Source: DATKMP01 sp963790045
Lineage (GTDB): Bacteria > Bacteroidota > Ignavibacteria > UBA10030
DNA length: 64,000 bases
Reading direction: 5' to 3'
Assembly (NCBI GenBank): GCA_963790045.1
Contig: CAWBMS010000011.1
Span: 62,001 to 126,000, forward strand
The position numbers were made by a program, and so were the translations under genes. The notes under the pieces are model-generated. The model had not been told where the DNA came from, did not search any database, and saw only the letters and a program-made list of their open reading frames with translations. Numbering within the stretch: position 1 is the stretch's first letter; each line of letters opens with the position of its first letter. Of this stretch, positions 18,339 through 26,985 are shown piece after piece.

Positions 18339-19229
18339 TTACTTCGCTTCGCGAACGATGTCGTTTGCCTGAAGATTTGTGCCGGAAACAATTTGTGCTT
18401 TTGAAGCTTTTCCCTTTAAAATATCTTCCGTCACTTTAATATGGCCGATTTTGGTTTCTTCTGCGCCAAGTTCAAGTCCGGTGTCGGGATCTTTAATCGG
18501 TTCGCCAAGGCGAAAGATATCGAATTCTTGTCCAACGCTTACGCCGCTTTCCGATCCGGGTTTCATTAATAAGGTACCGTCTGCATTCACTTTTAAAATT
18601 TTACCGGAGAACGGAATCTTTGCCATGTTTTTCACAATCAATTCCACGCAGCCGTCCACGGCTTTGCGGCATGCCTTGCCAATATCAGTATTATCCCATG
18701 AACTGGTATTATCGAAATCAATATCCTCGTAACGTACAGCAAGTCCGGTTGAAGACTCTTCGCCTTCTTCTTTTTCAGCAGCGACGATTTCGCCGGTTAC
18801 GGTATTGACCAGCCGAATATCCACCACCGCACGCGCGTTGGTGTGTTTAATACCGCCGCCTAAAAGAGAAAAGCCGCCGGAAATTTTCGATTCCGATTTT
18901 CCGAACTCCGATATCGATCCTATTACTAACAATTCAACTCCCAATAATTTTCCAACTTTGGGCGCAGACTCTGCAGTAACCAATCCGCTTGCGCCGAGTT
19001 TTTGTTCATCAAGCACCTTGTCTAATTCCTGCCGTTCAATGACATTGAACTTACCGGCTTTGACTAAAGCGGTCGTCAACATATCGGCGACACCAGAACC
19101 AATATGGTTATAACCAGATCCAGTGCGATCTTCGAACCGAGAAACGGCTACACGTTTTTTTAATTGTGCCGATGCAATAGAAGAAAGAACAAATGCAGCA
19201 ATAAAAAGAAGAAGGGATATGCGTTTCAT
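18339..19229 (-). CDS. CsgG/HfaB-family outer-membrane assembly protein
   Basis: A 296-residue secreted protein: signal peptide (KRISLLLFIAAFVLSSIASA), then a CsgG-like domain with VAVSRFEDRTGSGYNHIGSG and a VIERQELDKVLDEQKLGASG segment. The SAPKVGKLLGVELLVIGSIS region is typical of CsgG relatives. CsgG itself forms the curli secretion pore, but many relatives are general periplasmic or lipoprotein components, and there is no lipobox cysteine here. No curli genes are near. The start at 19229 has TAGGAG 3-8 bases upstream; the frame is open further up, without a plausible signal. Confidence 0.85.
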   Translation of the reverse strand: MKRISLLLFIAAFVLSSIASAQLKKRVAVSRFEDRTGSGYNHIGSGVADMLTTALVKAGKFNVIERQELDKVLDEQKLGASGLVTAESAPKVGKLLGVELLVIGSISEFGKSESKISGGFSLLGGGIKHTNARAVVDIRLVNTVTGEIVAAEKEEGEESSTGLAVRYEDIDFDNTSSWDNTDIGKACRKAVDGCVELIVKNMAKIPFSGKILKVNADGTLLMKPGSESGVSVGQEFDIFRLGEPIKDPDTGLELGAEETKIGHIKVTEDILKGKASKAQIVSGTNLQANDIVREAK

Positions 19230-19501
19230 AATAACTCCTATGTCTTTAGTGGAATGATCTTTTGGACTTGAAGGAATATAAATAGAATAATCAGAAAAGG
19301 CAAAGAAACAATAAATATGGATAATCAATTCATTATGTTGAATACAGAGATTACCCTAATCATCCATTTATGAAAGTCGATTACGATTTTTTGATATGCT
19401 CTGTGCGGCAAATTATTATACGAGAAGAAATTTTTCCATTGAATGCCGAGCATCTTATTGATATATTAGATGCGGTTTTTTATAGGAGATGTTGGAAAAG
19501 A

Positions 19502-20974
19502 GTGCCAAAACGCACAGACATAAAGTCCATTCTGATTATCGGTTCAGGTCCCATTGTTATCGGCCAAGCATGCGAGTTCGATTATTCAGGAACGCAGGCG
19601 TGCCGCGTGCTTCGGCAGGAAGGATATCGCATTATTCTCGTGAACAGCAATCCTGCCACGATTATGACGGACCCGGAGCTTGCCGATGCGACATACATTG
19701 AACCCATCACGGCGGACTTTGTAGAAAAAATTATTGCAAAAGAACGTCCCGATGCCGTTTTGCCGACGATGGGTGGGCAAACGGCGTTGAACGTTGCCGT
19801 GGAGTTAGCAGAGCGCGGCGTTTTGAAAAAATATCATGCGGAATTGATCGGCGCAAAACTTCCTGCCATCAAAAAAGCGGAAGATCGTGAGTTGTTCAAG
19901 AAAGCGATGGATCATGCCGGCCTTGAATGCCCGCGCGGTGGATTTGTAAAGACGCTGGAACATGCGGTTGAGCTATCGGAACAAATCGGATTTCCTATTA
20001 TTATTCGCCCATCATTCACCCTCGGCGGTACCGGCGGCGGGACAGCATACAATCGTGAGGAGTTTCGAGAAAAAGTGCAGCACGGTTTAACGGCAAGTCC
20101 GATTCATCAGGTATTGATTGAAGAATCCGTCATCGGCTGGAAAGAATTTGAATTAGAAGTGATGCGCGATATGAAAGATAATGTCGTCATCATTTGTTCG
20201 ATTGAAAATTTCGATCCGATGGGCGTGCATACCGGCGATTCGATTACGGTTGCACCGGCGCAAACATTGACGGATAAAGAATATCAGAAACTGCGCGATG
20301 CCGCGTTGAAAATTATTCGCGAGATCGGTGTGGAAACCGGTGGATCGAATATTCAATTCGCGGTCAATCCCAAAGACGGCAGATTTATCGTCATCGAAAT
20401 GAATCCGCGTGTCTCTCGTTCCTCGGCGCTTGCCTCTAAAGCAACCGGATTTCCGATAGCAAAGATCGCAGCAAAGCTTGCGGTCGGTTATACGTTGGAT
20501 GAAATTCCGAACGACATCACCAAACAAACACCGGCATCGTTCGAACCGACTATCGATTATTGTGTGGTAAAAATTCCGCGCTGGGATTTTGAAAAATTCA
20601 AAGGCGTAGATGATACACTCGGTGTGCAGATGAAATCTGTCGGCGAGGCGATGGCAATCGGCAGAACATTCAAAGAAGCGCTGCAAAAAGCATTGCGGTC
20701 ATTAGAACAAGGACGTGCCGGTTTGGGTTGTGACGGTAAAGATATTGTGGATGTGCGTACACTTTCAGAAGAAGAGCAACGCGAGTGGCGGCGCAAAATA
20801 TTGGATCGGATTAAAACGCCTCGCCCGGGAAATATTTTTTATCTGCGGTACGGATTTCAACTTGGCATTTCATTAGAAGAATTATTCGAAGCGACAAAGA
20901 TCGATCCGTGGTTCTTATACAACATCAAACAGATTGTTGATTTTGAAGAAGAATTGTATTCGTACCGGGCATAA
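19502..20974 (+). CDS. carB: Carbamoyl-phosphate synthase large subunit, N-terminal half
   Basis: This half carries the carboxyphosphate-forming ATP-grasp domain. It shows SILIIGSGPIVIGQACEFDY at the start, PTMGGQTALN, RPSFTLGGTGGG and VIEMNPRVSRSSALASKATG. It ends right after TKIDPWFLYNIKQIVDFEEE, which is the linker inside the oligomerisation domain of a normal CarB. GTG at 19502 is the likely start because CarB proteins begin MPKRTDI; the frame is open to 19370. The stop at 20974 is genuine in frame, and the next gene follows after 23 bases. The C-terminal half lies beyond it at 21461-23278. Confidence 0.92.
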   Translation: MPKRTDIKSILIIGSGPIVIGQACEFDYSGTQACRVLRQEGYRIILVNSNPATIMTDPELADATYIEPITADFVEKIIAKERPDAVLPTMGGQTALNVAVELAERGVLKKYHAELIGAKLPAIKKAEDRELFKKAMDHAGLECPRGGFVKTLEHAVELSEQIGFPIIIRPSFTLGGTGGGTAYNREEFREKVQHGLTASPIHQVLIEESVIGWKEFELEVMRDMKDNVVIICSIENFDPMGVHTGDSITVAPAQTLTDKEYQKLRDAALKIIREIGVETGGSNIQFAVNPKDGRFIVIEMNPRVSRSSALASKATGFPIAKIAAKLAVGYTLDEIPNDITKQTPASFEPTIDYCVVKIPRWDFEKFKGVDDTLGVQMKSVGEAMAIGRTFKEALQKALRSLEQGRAGLGCDGKDIVDVRTLSEEEQREWRRKILDRIKTPRPGNIFYLRYGFQLGISLEELFEATKIDPWFLYNIKQIVDFEEELYSYRA

Positions 20975-20997
20975 GTGACAAGGAAAAAAGGAACGCG

Positions 20998-21474
20998 ATG
21001 TTCAAAAATAATTTGATATGGATCTTCGGTTGCATCAGTTTTATGAGTGCATCATTGTTTGCACAAGGCATCACGCCTTCCGAAAAAGAAGGATTGTTGA
21101 ACGGCGATCCTACAGGACAGTTTCTTGTTGCGGAACAAAACAACTATCCCATTCCTTCAAAAGTATTGTCCTTCAAAGCGCAATTAGGATTGACAAGCGT
21201 ACAATTCAAAAAGATTAATGAACTGATGCAAAATCTTCCTGTGTCGGCGCAGGTTAAAGGACAGGAAATTGTTGAAGCCGAAGAAGATTTGAGTCAAACA
21301 TTTGCAGCAGGAACAATTAACGATAAAATTTTGCGAACAAAATTAGAAAAAATTGGCAAGCTGCGTGCCGATCTGCGCCTTACACATTTGCAAGTGTGTT
21401 TAAAGGTGAAGCAAATCCTTTCTGCCAATCAAAACGAACGCTACAAGGAATTAGTTGCCGGTGAAAGCAAGTAA
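20998..21474 (+). CDS. Spy/CpxP-like periplasmic protein inserted between the carB halves
   Basis: A 158-residue protein with a signal peptide (FKNNLIWIFGCISFMSASLFAQ). It is helical and carries two LTxxQ-type motifs, LGLTSVQFKKI and LRLTHLQVCLKVKQIL followed by ANQNERYKEL, the mark of Spy/CpxP periplasmic chaperones and stress sensors. AAGGAAAAAAGGAA lies upstream. Its last codons overlap the start of the carB C-terminal half, so it is translated as part of the carB transcript. A periplasmic chaperone has no known role in carbamoyl phosphate synthesis, so the placement is unexpected. Confidence 0.82.
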   Translation: MFKNNLIWIFGCISFMSASLFAQGITPSEKEGLLNGDPTGQFLVAEQNNYPIPSKVLSFKAQLGLTSVQFKKINELMQNLPVSAQVKGQEIVEAEEDLSQTFAAGTINDKILRTKLEKIGKLRADLRLTHLQVCLKVKQILSANQNERYKELVAGESK

Positions 21475-23278
21475 ATTAAATTCTGAACAAATTCTTCCTG
21501 TTACGCCGGAAATTTTGCGCAAAGCAAAAGAATATGGTTTTTCCGACGGTCAGTTAGCGCATATATGGGGCATCAAGGAATCGGCGGTACGATTGATGCG
21601 AAAGAAAGCGGACGTGTGCCCTGTATTCAAAACGGTCGATACGTGCGCAGCGGAATTTGCCGCATCGACGCCGTATCATTATTCCACGTACGAGCGGGAA
21701 AACGAATCGATAAAAAGTGATAAGAAAAAAATTCTCATTCTCGGCGGCGGCCCGAATCGCATCGGGCAGGGCATCGAATTCGATTATTGCTGCGTGCACA
21801 GCGTGATGGCGCTGCGTGAATTGGGATTTGAAACCATTATGGTCAACTGCAATCCTGAAACGGTTTCCACAGATTACGACACGACGGATAAATTATATTT
21901 TGAGCCGCTGACGCTGGAAGATGTTTTGAATATTTGCGATCACGAAGAACCGTTCGGTGTTATTGTCAGTTTCGGCGGACAAACGCCGTTGAAGATCGCC
22001 AAGGCGCTGGAAGAAAACGGCGTACACATCCTCGGCACATCGCCGGAAGGAATTGATCTTGCGGAAGATCGCGAGCGATTCGGTGCGTTGCTGCGCCGCA
22101 ATAATATTGTGCATCCCAAGTACGGAACGGCATACACGGTGAGCAATGCCGTGTTGGTTGCAGAGCAAATCGGATTTCCTGTTTTGATTCGTCCTTCCTA
22201 CGTATTAGGCGGACGTGCAATGGAAGTGTGTTACAATAAAGATTCTGTGCGCGAATATATGCGCAAGGCGGTCAACGTTTCTCCGGATCATCCTGTCCTC
22301 ATCGACCGATTTTTAGAAGATGCGTTCGAATACGATGTCGATTGCGTGAGCGATGGAAAAGATGTGGTCATCGGCGGCGTGATGGAACATATTGAAGAAG
22401 CCGGCATTCACTCCGGCGACAGCGCTTGTGTGCTGCCGCCATTCATCATCTCCGAAAAAAATCTTGAAGAGATTATTTCTTGTACAATCAAATTAGCAAA
22501 AGCATTGAAAGTTGTCGGATTGATGAATGTACAATTTGCGATTAAAGATCACGAAGTGTATGTGCTGGAAGTCAATCCGCGGGCATCGCGCACGGTGCCG
22601 TTCGTGAGCAAAGCAACCGGATTGCCGCTTGCCAAGGTTGCAGCAAAAGTGATGGTTGGAAAAACGCTGGAAGAACTTGGCTATAAAGATTTTGATTTCA
22701 GAAAAGTAAAACATATTGCAGTAAAAGAAGCGGTCTTCCCGTTTGCAAAGTTTCCGAAGACGCCGGTGTTTCTCGGTCCGGAAATGCGTTCGACCGGCGA
22801 GGTGATGGCGATCTCCTACAACTTCGGTGAATCAATTGCGAAGTCGCAAATTGCTGCAAGCAATGCGCTGCCGGATAAAGGTACCGTGTTCTTCAGCGTG
22901 AATGATAATGACAAAACCGATTTCACGTTAGATATTGCCCGCGATTTTGTAGCGATGGGATTTTCCTTGATTGCAACAGAAGGGACAGCAAAATTTTTTA
23001 ATACGAACAATATTCCATGCGAACGATTGTTCAAGGTGAATGAAGGCAGGCCAACCTCCATCGATTATCTTAAGAACGGTAAAATCCAATTAGTTATCAA
23101 TACGCCTCTGGGCGAAGTTTCGCGCTACGATCAATATTCTATCGGCTGGGCAGCGTTGGAAAACAAAGTTCCGTTTATTACCACACTTTCTGCTGCATCG
23201 ACAGCATTGAAAGCAATTCATGAATTGCGTCACGGGACATTAACGGTGAAGAGCATTCAGGAATATTTGCGAGCATAG
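21461..23278 (+). CDS. carB: Carbamoyl-phosphate synthase large subunit, C-terminal half
   Basis: A 605-residue half with the second part of the oligomerisation domain (LRKAKEYGFSDGQLAHIWGI) and the conserved VYxxVDTCAAEF region, here FKTVDTCAAEFAA. The carbamate-kinase ATP-grasp domain follows (ILGGGPNRIGQGIEFDYCC, RPSYVLGGRAMEV, EVNPRASRTVPFVSKATG), then the MGS-like allosteric domain (GFSLIATEGTAKF, VINTPLG). The start is GTG 21461, with AAGGAA 10 bases upstream, or TTG 21455; both overlap the end of the Spy-like gene, which suggests coupled translation. Together with the first half it covers a complete CarB for pyrimidine and arginine synthesis. Confidence 0.92.
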   Translation: MKASKLNSEQILPVTPEILRKAKEYGFSDGQLAHIWGIKESAVRLMRKKADVCPVFKTVDTCAAEFAASTPYHYSTYERENESIKSDKKKILILGGGPNRIGQGIEFDYCCVHSVMALRELGFETIMVNCNPETVSTDYDTTDKLYFEPLTLEDVLNICDHEEPFGVIVSFGGQTPLKIAKALEENGVHILGTSPEGIDLAEDRERFGALLRRNNIVHPKYGTAYTVSNAVLVAEQIGFPVLIRPSYVLGGRAMEVCYNKDSVREYMRKAVNVSPDHPVLIDRFLEDAFEYDVDCVSDGKDVVIGGVMEHIEEAGIHSGDSACVLPPFIISEKNLEEIISCTIKLAKALKVVGLMNVQFAIKDHEVYVLEVNPRASRTVPFVSKATGLPLAKVAAKVMVGKTLEELGYKDFDFRKVKHIAVKEAVFPFAKFPKTPVFLGPEMRSTGEVMAISYNFGESIAKSQIAASNALPDKGTVFFSVNDNDKTDFTLDIARDFVAMGFSLIATEGTAKFFNTNNIPCERLFKVNEGRPTSIDYLKNGKIQLVINTPLGEVSRYDQYSIGWAALENKVPFITTLSAASTALKAIHELRHGTLTVKSIQEYLRA

Positions 23279-23283
23279 CGAAC

Positions 23284-23349
23284 CACGAATAGTTTCGTGA
23301 GTGCACCAAGGGTGGATAAAGGCACTCCGGTGGAACGTGATAGTCCACC
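23284..23349 (+). other. Three consecutive hairpins behind carB (candidate structured RNA element)
   Basis: Three perfect 6-base stems lie in a row: CACGAA/TTCGTG (23284-23299), GAGTGC/GCACTC (23299-23327) and GGTGGA/TCCACC (23329-23349). None has a T-run, so this is not a simple terminator. It may protect the 3' end of the carB transcript or precede the small membrane-protein gene. I do not recognise a known riboswitch. Confidence 0.35.
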
Positions 23350-23442
23350 AATCATTTAAAAAACATCTTCCTCGTTGTGCAGCCATTCTCAATTCGTTTC
23401 AACAGTTGCACACGTCCAAAGGTTTGAGTATTTTCTATTCAG

Positions 23443-23658
23443 ATGCCTGATAATTTATTATTGATTGTATTTGGAACGCTTTCCCTGATTGCCATCGCGA
23501 TCGGCGGTCTTGCCATTTATCTTGCGATGAAGAATGTCCGAAAGAACGGAAGCGAATTGCGCATGGTGTTCTGGGCATTTCTTGCTCTTGCCGGATTGAC
23601 GTTCGGGGGTATGTGCCTTGCCTATTTTGTTATTCCGATTTTAATGAATCATTTATAA
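23443..23658 (+). CDS. Small two-helix membrane protein, unknown function
   Basis: A 71-residue protein with two hydrophobic helices (LLLIVFGTLSLIAIAIGGLA and VFWAFLALAGLTFGGMCLAY) joined by a short basic loop (MKNVRKNGSELR). It stands alone between carB and a transglutaminase-like gene, whose start follows its stop by four bases, so the two probably share a transcript. I do not recognise the family. Confidence 0.6.
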   Translation: MPDNLLLIVFGTLSLIAIAIGGLAIYLAMKNVRKNGSELRMVFWAFLALAGLTFGGMCLAYFVIPILMNHL

Positions 23659-23662
23659 ACCG

Positions 23663-24298
23663 ATGCCTCGAAGCGAAACAGAAACATTTTTTACGAAGAA
23701 AGAACTTTCGATATTCCGAAAAATTTCTTCCCCGTATAAGATTCAAGAATTTTTAGACGAATTAGAATACAGCGATGAAGCGCGTTATCGCTGCCCGCAT
23801 AATGTGCTGAGGGACGGCAAAGCACATTGTTATGATGGAGCGATTTTTGCCGCCGCAGCGTTACAGTATCAGAACTATCTTCCACAGATCGTGGAGATAT
23901 TGCCGAATGACAACGATGACGATCATATCGTTGCGGTGTTTCGCCGTGGAACGTGCTGGGGCGCGATTGCAAAATCTAATTTTGCTGGATTGCGTTACCG
24001 TGAGCCGGTGTACCGCTCGCTGCGGGAATTGATGATGAGTTATTTTGAATCGTATTATAATGTAAAACGAGAGCGTACGATGATCGGCTACACGGCGCCG
24101 CTGAATCTCCATCGTTTCAACAAGTTGCGATGGCAGATAGAAGATGAAGCGATGGAAATGATCGGCGAAGCGCTTGATGAAGTGCGTTCCTATAAAATTC
24201 TTTCAACCGCACAGCGAAAGCAATTAACGCCGGTGCATCAGCATTTTGCCAACGCAGGATTATTCGGTGCGAAAAAAACAGGATTATACAAACCATAA
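23663..24298 (+). CDS. Conserved protein with a transglutaminase/papain-like Cys-His-Asp pattern
   Basis: A 211-residue soluble protein. The segment GKAHCYDGAIFAAAAL has a cysteine at the start of a helix, as in transglutaminase-like folds. It is followed by DDDHIVAVFRRG (candidate histidine) and WGAIAKSNFAGLRYREPVY. The order Cys, His, then a polar residue fits a cysteine peptidase or transglutaminase-like fold, but no assigned family can be named with certainty. It starts four bases after the small membrane-protein gene. Function unknown. Confidence 0.65.
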   Translation: MPRSETETFFTKKELSIFRKISSPYKIQEFLDELEYSDEARYRCPHNVLRDGKAHCYDGAIFAAAALQYQNYLPQIVEILPNDNDDDHIVAVFRRGTCWGAIAKSNFAGLRYREPVYRSLRELMMSYFESYYNVKRERTMIGYTAPLNLHRFNKLRWQIEDEAMEMIGEALDEVRSYKILSTAQRKQLTPVHQHFANAGLFGAKKTGLYKP

Positions 24299-24313
24299 TG
24301 TGAGGAGATTGCT

Positions 24314-24791
24314 ATGACCATTACAGAACGAAACGAATCGATAGAAAAAATTAAAACCCTGCCGGCGAAATTAGAAGCAGCCGTTAAAGGTTTATCCGAC
24401 AACCAGTTGAACACGCCGTACGGCGAAGGCAAATGGACACTGCGGCAGGTTGCACACCACATTGCCGATGCAAACATGAATGCTTACACCCGCATGAAGT
24501 TAGTTGCAACAGAACAAAAACCAATCTTAAAACCATACGATCAAAATCCTTGGGCAGAGCAAGCAGATAGTTTACAATGCCCGGTGGAAGCTTCGCTTGT
24601 TCTTTTGCGAGGGTTGCATGAACGTTGGGTTCGATTTCATGAATGCAGTGCCGGAAGAAAGTTGGCTTCGAGAAGGAATTCATCTAGAAAACGGAAAAGT
24701 TTCGATGGAACAAATTCTTTCACTGTATGCCCAACATGCCGAAAATCATGTTCAGCAAATCGTTTCCTTACGGCAAAAGAAAGGGTGGTAA
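24314..24791 (+). CDS. DinB/YfiT-family metal-dependent protein (one 1-base indel)
   Basis: When joined it is about 159 residues. The N-terminal part reads KLEAAVKGLSDNQLNTPYGE then KWTLRQVAHHIADANMNAY, with the DinB metal-site histidines in HH. After the break near 24635, where one base is extra close to GGG/TTT runs, it continues MNAVPEESWLREGIHLENGK and SLYAQHAENHVQQIVSLR, which supplies the third-histidine region. YfiT relatives are bacillithiol- or thiol-transferase-like enzymes. AGGAG precedes the ATG. The stop is immediately followed by the GTG of the PAS gene. Confidence 0.8.
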
Positions 24792-25136
24792 GTGACTACC
24801 GAGTGGATTCGAAAATTTCCTGCTGCTATTACCGTTTGCGACACCGCAGGAATTATTCTGGCGATGAATGATCGATCCGTTGAAATGTTTAACGAAGATG
24901 GTGGAGAGAAATTAATTGGCACCAACTTGTTAGAATGCCATCCCGAACCGGCGCGTTCGAAAGTCGAAGAGATGCTTGCCTCCGGAAAAGAAAATATTTA
25001 CAGCATCGAAAAGAACGGCAAAAAGAAATTCATTTATCAATCGCCGTGGTACGATGAAGCCGGAGTGTATGCCGGCTTTGTGGAAATCGTGATGGCGGTG
25101 CCGTTTGAGATTCCGCACTTTGTTCGGAAGAGTTGA
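24792..25136 (+). CDS. Single-domain PAS protein
   Basis: A 114-residue protein consisting of one PAS domain: AAITVCDTAGIILAMNDRSV opens the fold, LIGTNLLECHPEPAR is the central part, and QSPWYDEAGVYAGFVEIVM closes it. It has no kinase or other output domain, so it may bind a ligand or cofactor or act with a partner. It starts with GTG directly after the stop of the DinB protein, which suggests coupled translation. Confidence 0.82.
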   Translation: MTTEWIRKFPAAITVCDTAGIILAMNDRSVEMFNEDGGEKLIGTNLLECHPEPARSKVEEMLASGKENIYSIEKNGKKKFIYQSPWYDEAGVYAGFVEIVMAVPFEIPHFVRKS

Positions 25137-25150
25137 TCGAAGGAAAAACA

Positions 25151-25522
25151 ATGGCGACAAAATTTGATGAGTTCCAATCCTATCGTAAGAAGATGAATGA
25201 ACGCATTGCAGAGATCGACCATCTTGGAATCAAAAGATTTTTCAATTTAGATGCGGCGGCGTACACCGACGGCGCGTTGCCTGCGAAGACAAAAGAATTA
25301 CTCGGACTTATTGCATCGTGTGTGCTGCGTTGCAACGACTGCATCGATTATCATCTTGCTCAATGTGTGGAAGCGGGATACACGGACGAAGAATTGTACG
25401 ATGCGCTCAATGTTGCGCTTGTTGTCGGCGGCAGTATTTTTATTCCGCACATGCGCCACGCGGTAGAAACGATTGATTTGCTAAGAGCGAAGGGGGAAAA
25501 TAGTAATAGGAAAAGTATATGA
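25151..25522 (+). CDS. Carboxymuconolactone decarboxylase / AhpD-like protein
   Basis: A 123-residue all-helical protein with the AhpD-type redox motif CVLRCNDCIDYHL: the CxxC is in RCNDC and is followed by the histidine. Downstream comes ALNVALVVGGSIFIPH. Proteins of this fold act as alkylhydroperoxidases or decarboxylase-like enzymes. GAAGGA upstream supports ATG 25151 over the earlier in-frame start at 25133. The end overlaps the cupin start by four bases (ATGA). Confidence 0.87.
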   Translation: MATKFDEFQSYRKKMNERIAEIDHLGIKRFFNLDAAAYTDGALPAKTKELLGLIASCVLRCNDCIDYHLAQCVEAGYTDEELYDALNVALVVGGSIFIPHMRHAVETIDLLRAKGENSNRKSI

Positions 25523-25864
25523 CGGCAAGTTCCAAAGAAACCGCAGAACATTATATCTGGGGCGGTAAGTGCGACGGATGGCATATAGCGAAATCTAAAA
25601 ACTTAAGCATCATACAAGAACGAGTGCCGCCTGGATGTGCGGAAGTACGACACTATCATAAGTATGCTGAACAATTCTTTTATGTCACTTTCCGGTATGG
25701 CAACATTAGAAGTTGATGACGCGATTTATCAACTAAGTGCCAACCAAGGATTATATATTGCCGCAAATACGCCTCACCAATTGAGTAATAATCAACAGCA
25801 AGAAGATTTAGAATTTCTCGTCGTTTCGACTCCTCCAAGCCATGGTGATAGGGTAGAAGTATAA
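25519..25864 (+). CDS. Cupin-domain protein (one 1-base indel)
   Basis: When joined it is about 114 residues of a single cupin barrel. Motif 1 is AEVRHYHKYAEQFFYVLSG, with the metal-binding histidines and glutamate. Motif 2 is GLYIAANTPHQLSN. The break is near 25686, where one base is extra between TTTTATGTC and CTTTCC. It overlaps the CMD gene by ATGA and is probably part of the same stress- or redox-type operon starting near 24314. Confidence 0.8.
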
Positions 25865-25887
25865 AATAAAATTTCTTTTCAGAAGTT

Positions 25888-26361
25888 TTATTTGTCTTGC
25901 TGTTTTCCAGAAATGAATGCCGCCATTTGTTCGCTTGTCGCATTGCCAATGTGAAGTCGACCGCCAACTTCGATCACGGGCAGCGCGCGAATACCTTTTG
26001 CTGTGATCAACTCTGGCTTTAGTGTAACATCGATCTCTTTCAACGAAAATCCCATTTTGGTTTGAAGATCAAGAAGACGTTTTTTCACAATCGGGCAGAA
26101 GGGGCAGCCGATACCTGTGTATAATGTTACCTGTGCCGATGAAGGAACGATTTCAGAAGCAGGTTGATCTTCCACAGAACCATATCCCATCATGGTCGAG
26201 AGAGCAGGAAAGTATTTGACATACAGCCACATTGCCAGCGGCATGACGATAATCCATGTTCCTGCTTGAATATATCTGCCGAGAAGAAGATAAACGATCA
26301 GGCCGCCGATGGCAATTGCCCAACTAATATAGATAAACGATAGATGACATTGTTGTTTCAT
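25888..26361 (-). CDS. Membrane-anchored glutaredoxin/thioredoxin-like protein
   Basis: A 157-residue protein: two transmembrane segments (FIYISWAIAIGGLIVYLLLG and WIIVMPLAMWLYVKYFPA), then a glutaredoxin-fold domain with the active site GIGCPFCPIVKKRL. The cis-proline strand region follows in IRALPVIEVGGRLHIGN. It probably reduces thiols at the membrane face. The start at ATG 26361 is preferred; the frame extends to a TTG at 26388. It is the last gene of a minus-strand group. Confidence 0.82.
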   Translation of the reverse strand: MKQQCHLSFIYISWAIAIGGLIVYLLLGRYIQAGTWIIVMPLAMWLYVKYFPALSTMMGYGSVEDQPASEIVPSSAQVTLYTGIGCPFCPIVKKRLLDLQTKMGFSLKEIDVTLKPELITAKGIRALPVIEVGGRLHIGNATSEQMAAFISGKQQDK

Positions 26362-26401
26362 AGTAGCTCTTACGATTAGTTGAGACAATGATTCATTGCG
26401 A

Positions 26402-26823
26402 TTATAAACATGAAAAAATAAAACCGGTCAATAAGATCGCTACCGAATACAGCGAGCGTTTCCATGGGGTGTCTGTATTTGTTCTGATATAAAGTTGATA
26501 GTTGAATAAAGCGAGCCCTAAACAGTACACGATGGCAATGATCGGAACGGCGTATGGAAGAAACGGATTATGATAAAAGTAATTGACGACGGGAAAAAAG
26601 ATCAACAGCAATGCGATGACAAGAAATCCGAGTCCGGAGATTCTCATCAAGGCAAGGATAACGGATTGAACGCCGCTATCGATTTGATCGAACGATTTCC
26701 CTGCGGCTTTTTCATGGAATGGAATAAATTTATTCGAGAAAATACTTTTCCATGCCATCGTGAGTGAAATGATGCCGACGAAAATATAAAGACATGCTCG
26801 AAATGAATTGCGTTATCATACAT
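26402..26823 (-). CDS. Small integral membrane protein (one 1-base indel near the N-terminus)
   Basis: About 140 residues after correction, with three or four hydrophobic helices (VGIISLTMAW, SVILALMRISGLGFLVIALL, YAVPIIAIVYCLGLALFNY, SVAILLTGFIF). Without correction the first possible ATG is at 26758, which cuts off a clear membrane helix. Upstream, ATG 26823 has AAAGGA 4 bases before it and reads MYDNAIHFEHVFIF; adding one base to the A-run at 26781-26784 joins it to VGIISLTMAW. Function unknown. Confidence 0.6.
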
Positions 26824-26985
26824 TCCTTTGTATTTATTCTCCGAAGATGATTTTTCTTTCATACCTGTTGTCAAGGCAAGAGTCAATAAATTTAAAATGA
26901 GCAACCGTACACGTAATAATTTTCATGGTTCCGTACGGAATAGCAAAAAGGCATAATTCATTCTGCTGCCTTTGCATGTGTTGAC

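Noticed and set aside
19370..19501. 44-codon N-terminal extension of carB
   Set aside because: CarB proteins start at MPKRTDI; the extension has no similarity to the family and no ribosome-binding site.
19489..19701. ATG with a good AGGAG just upstream of the carB start, in a different frame
   Set aside because: The frame is a shadow of carB; it could only matter if an indel lay at 19492-19502, for which there is no other sign.
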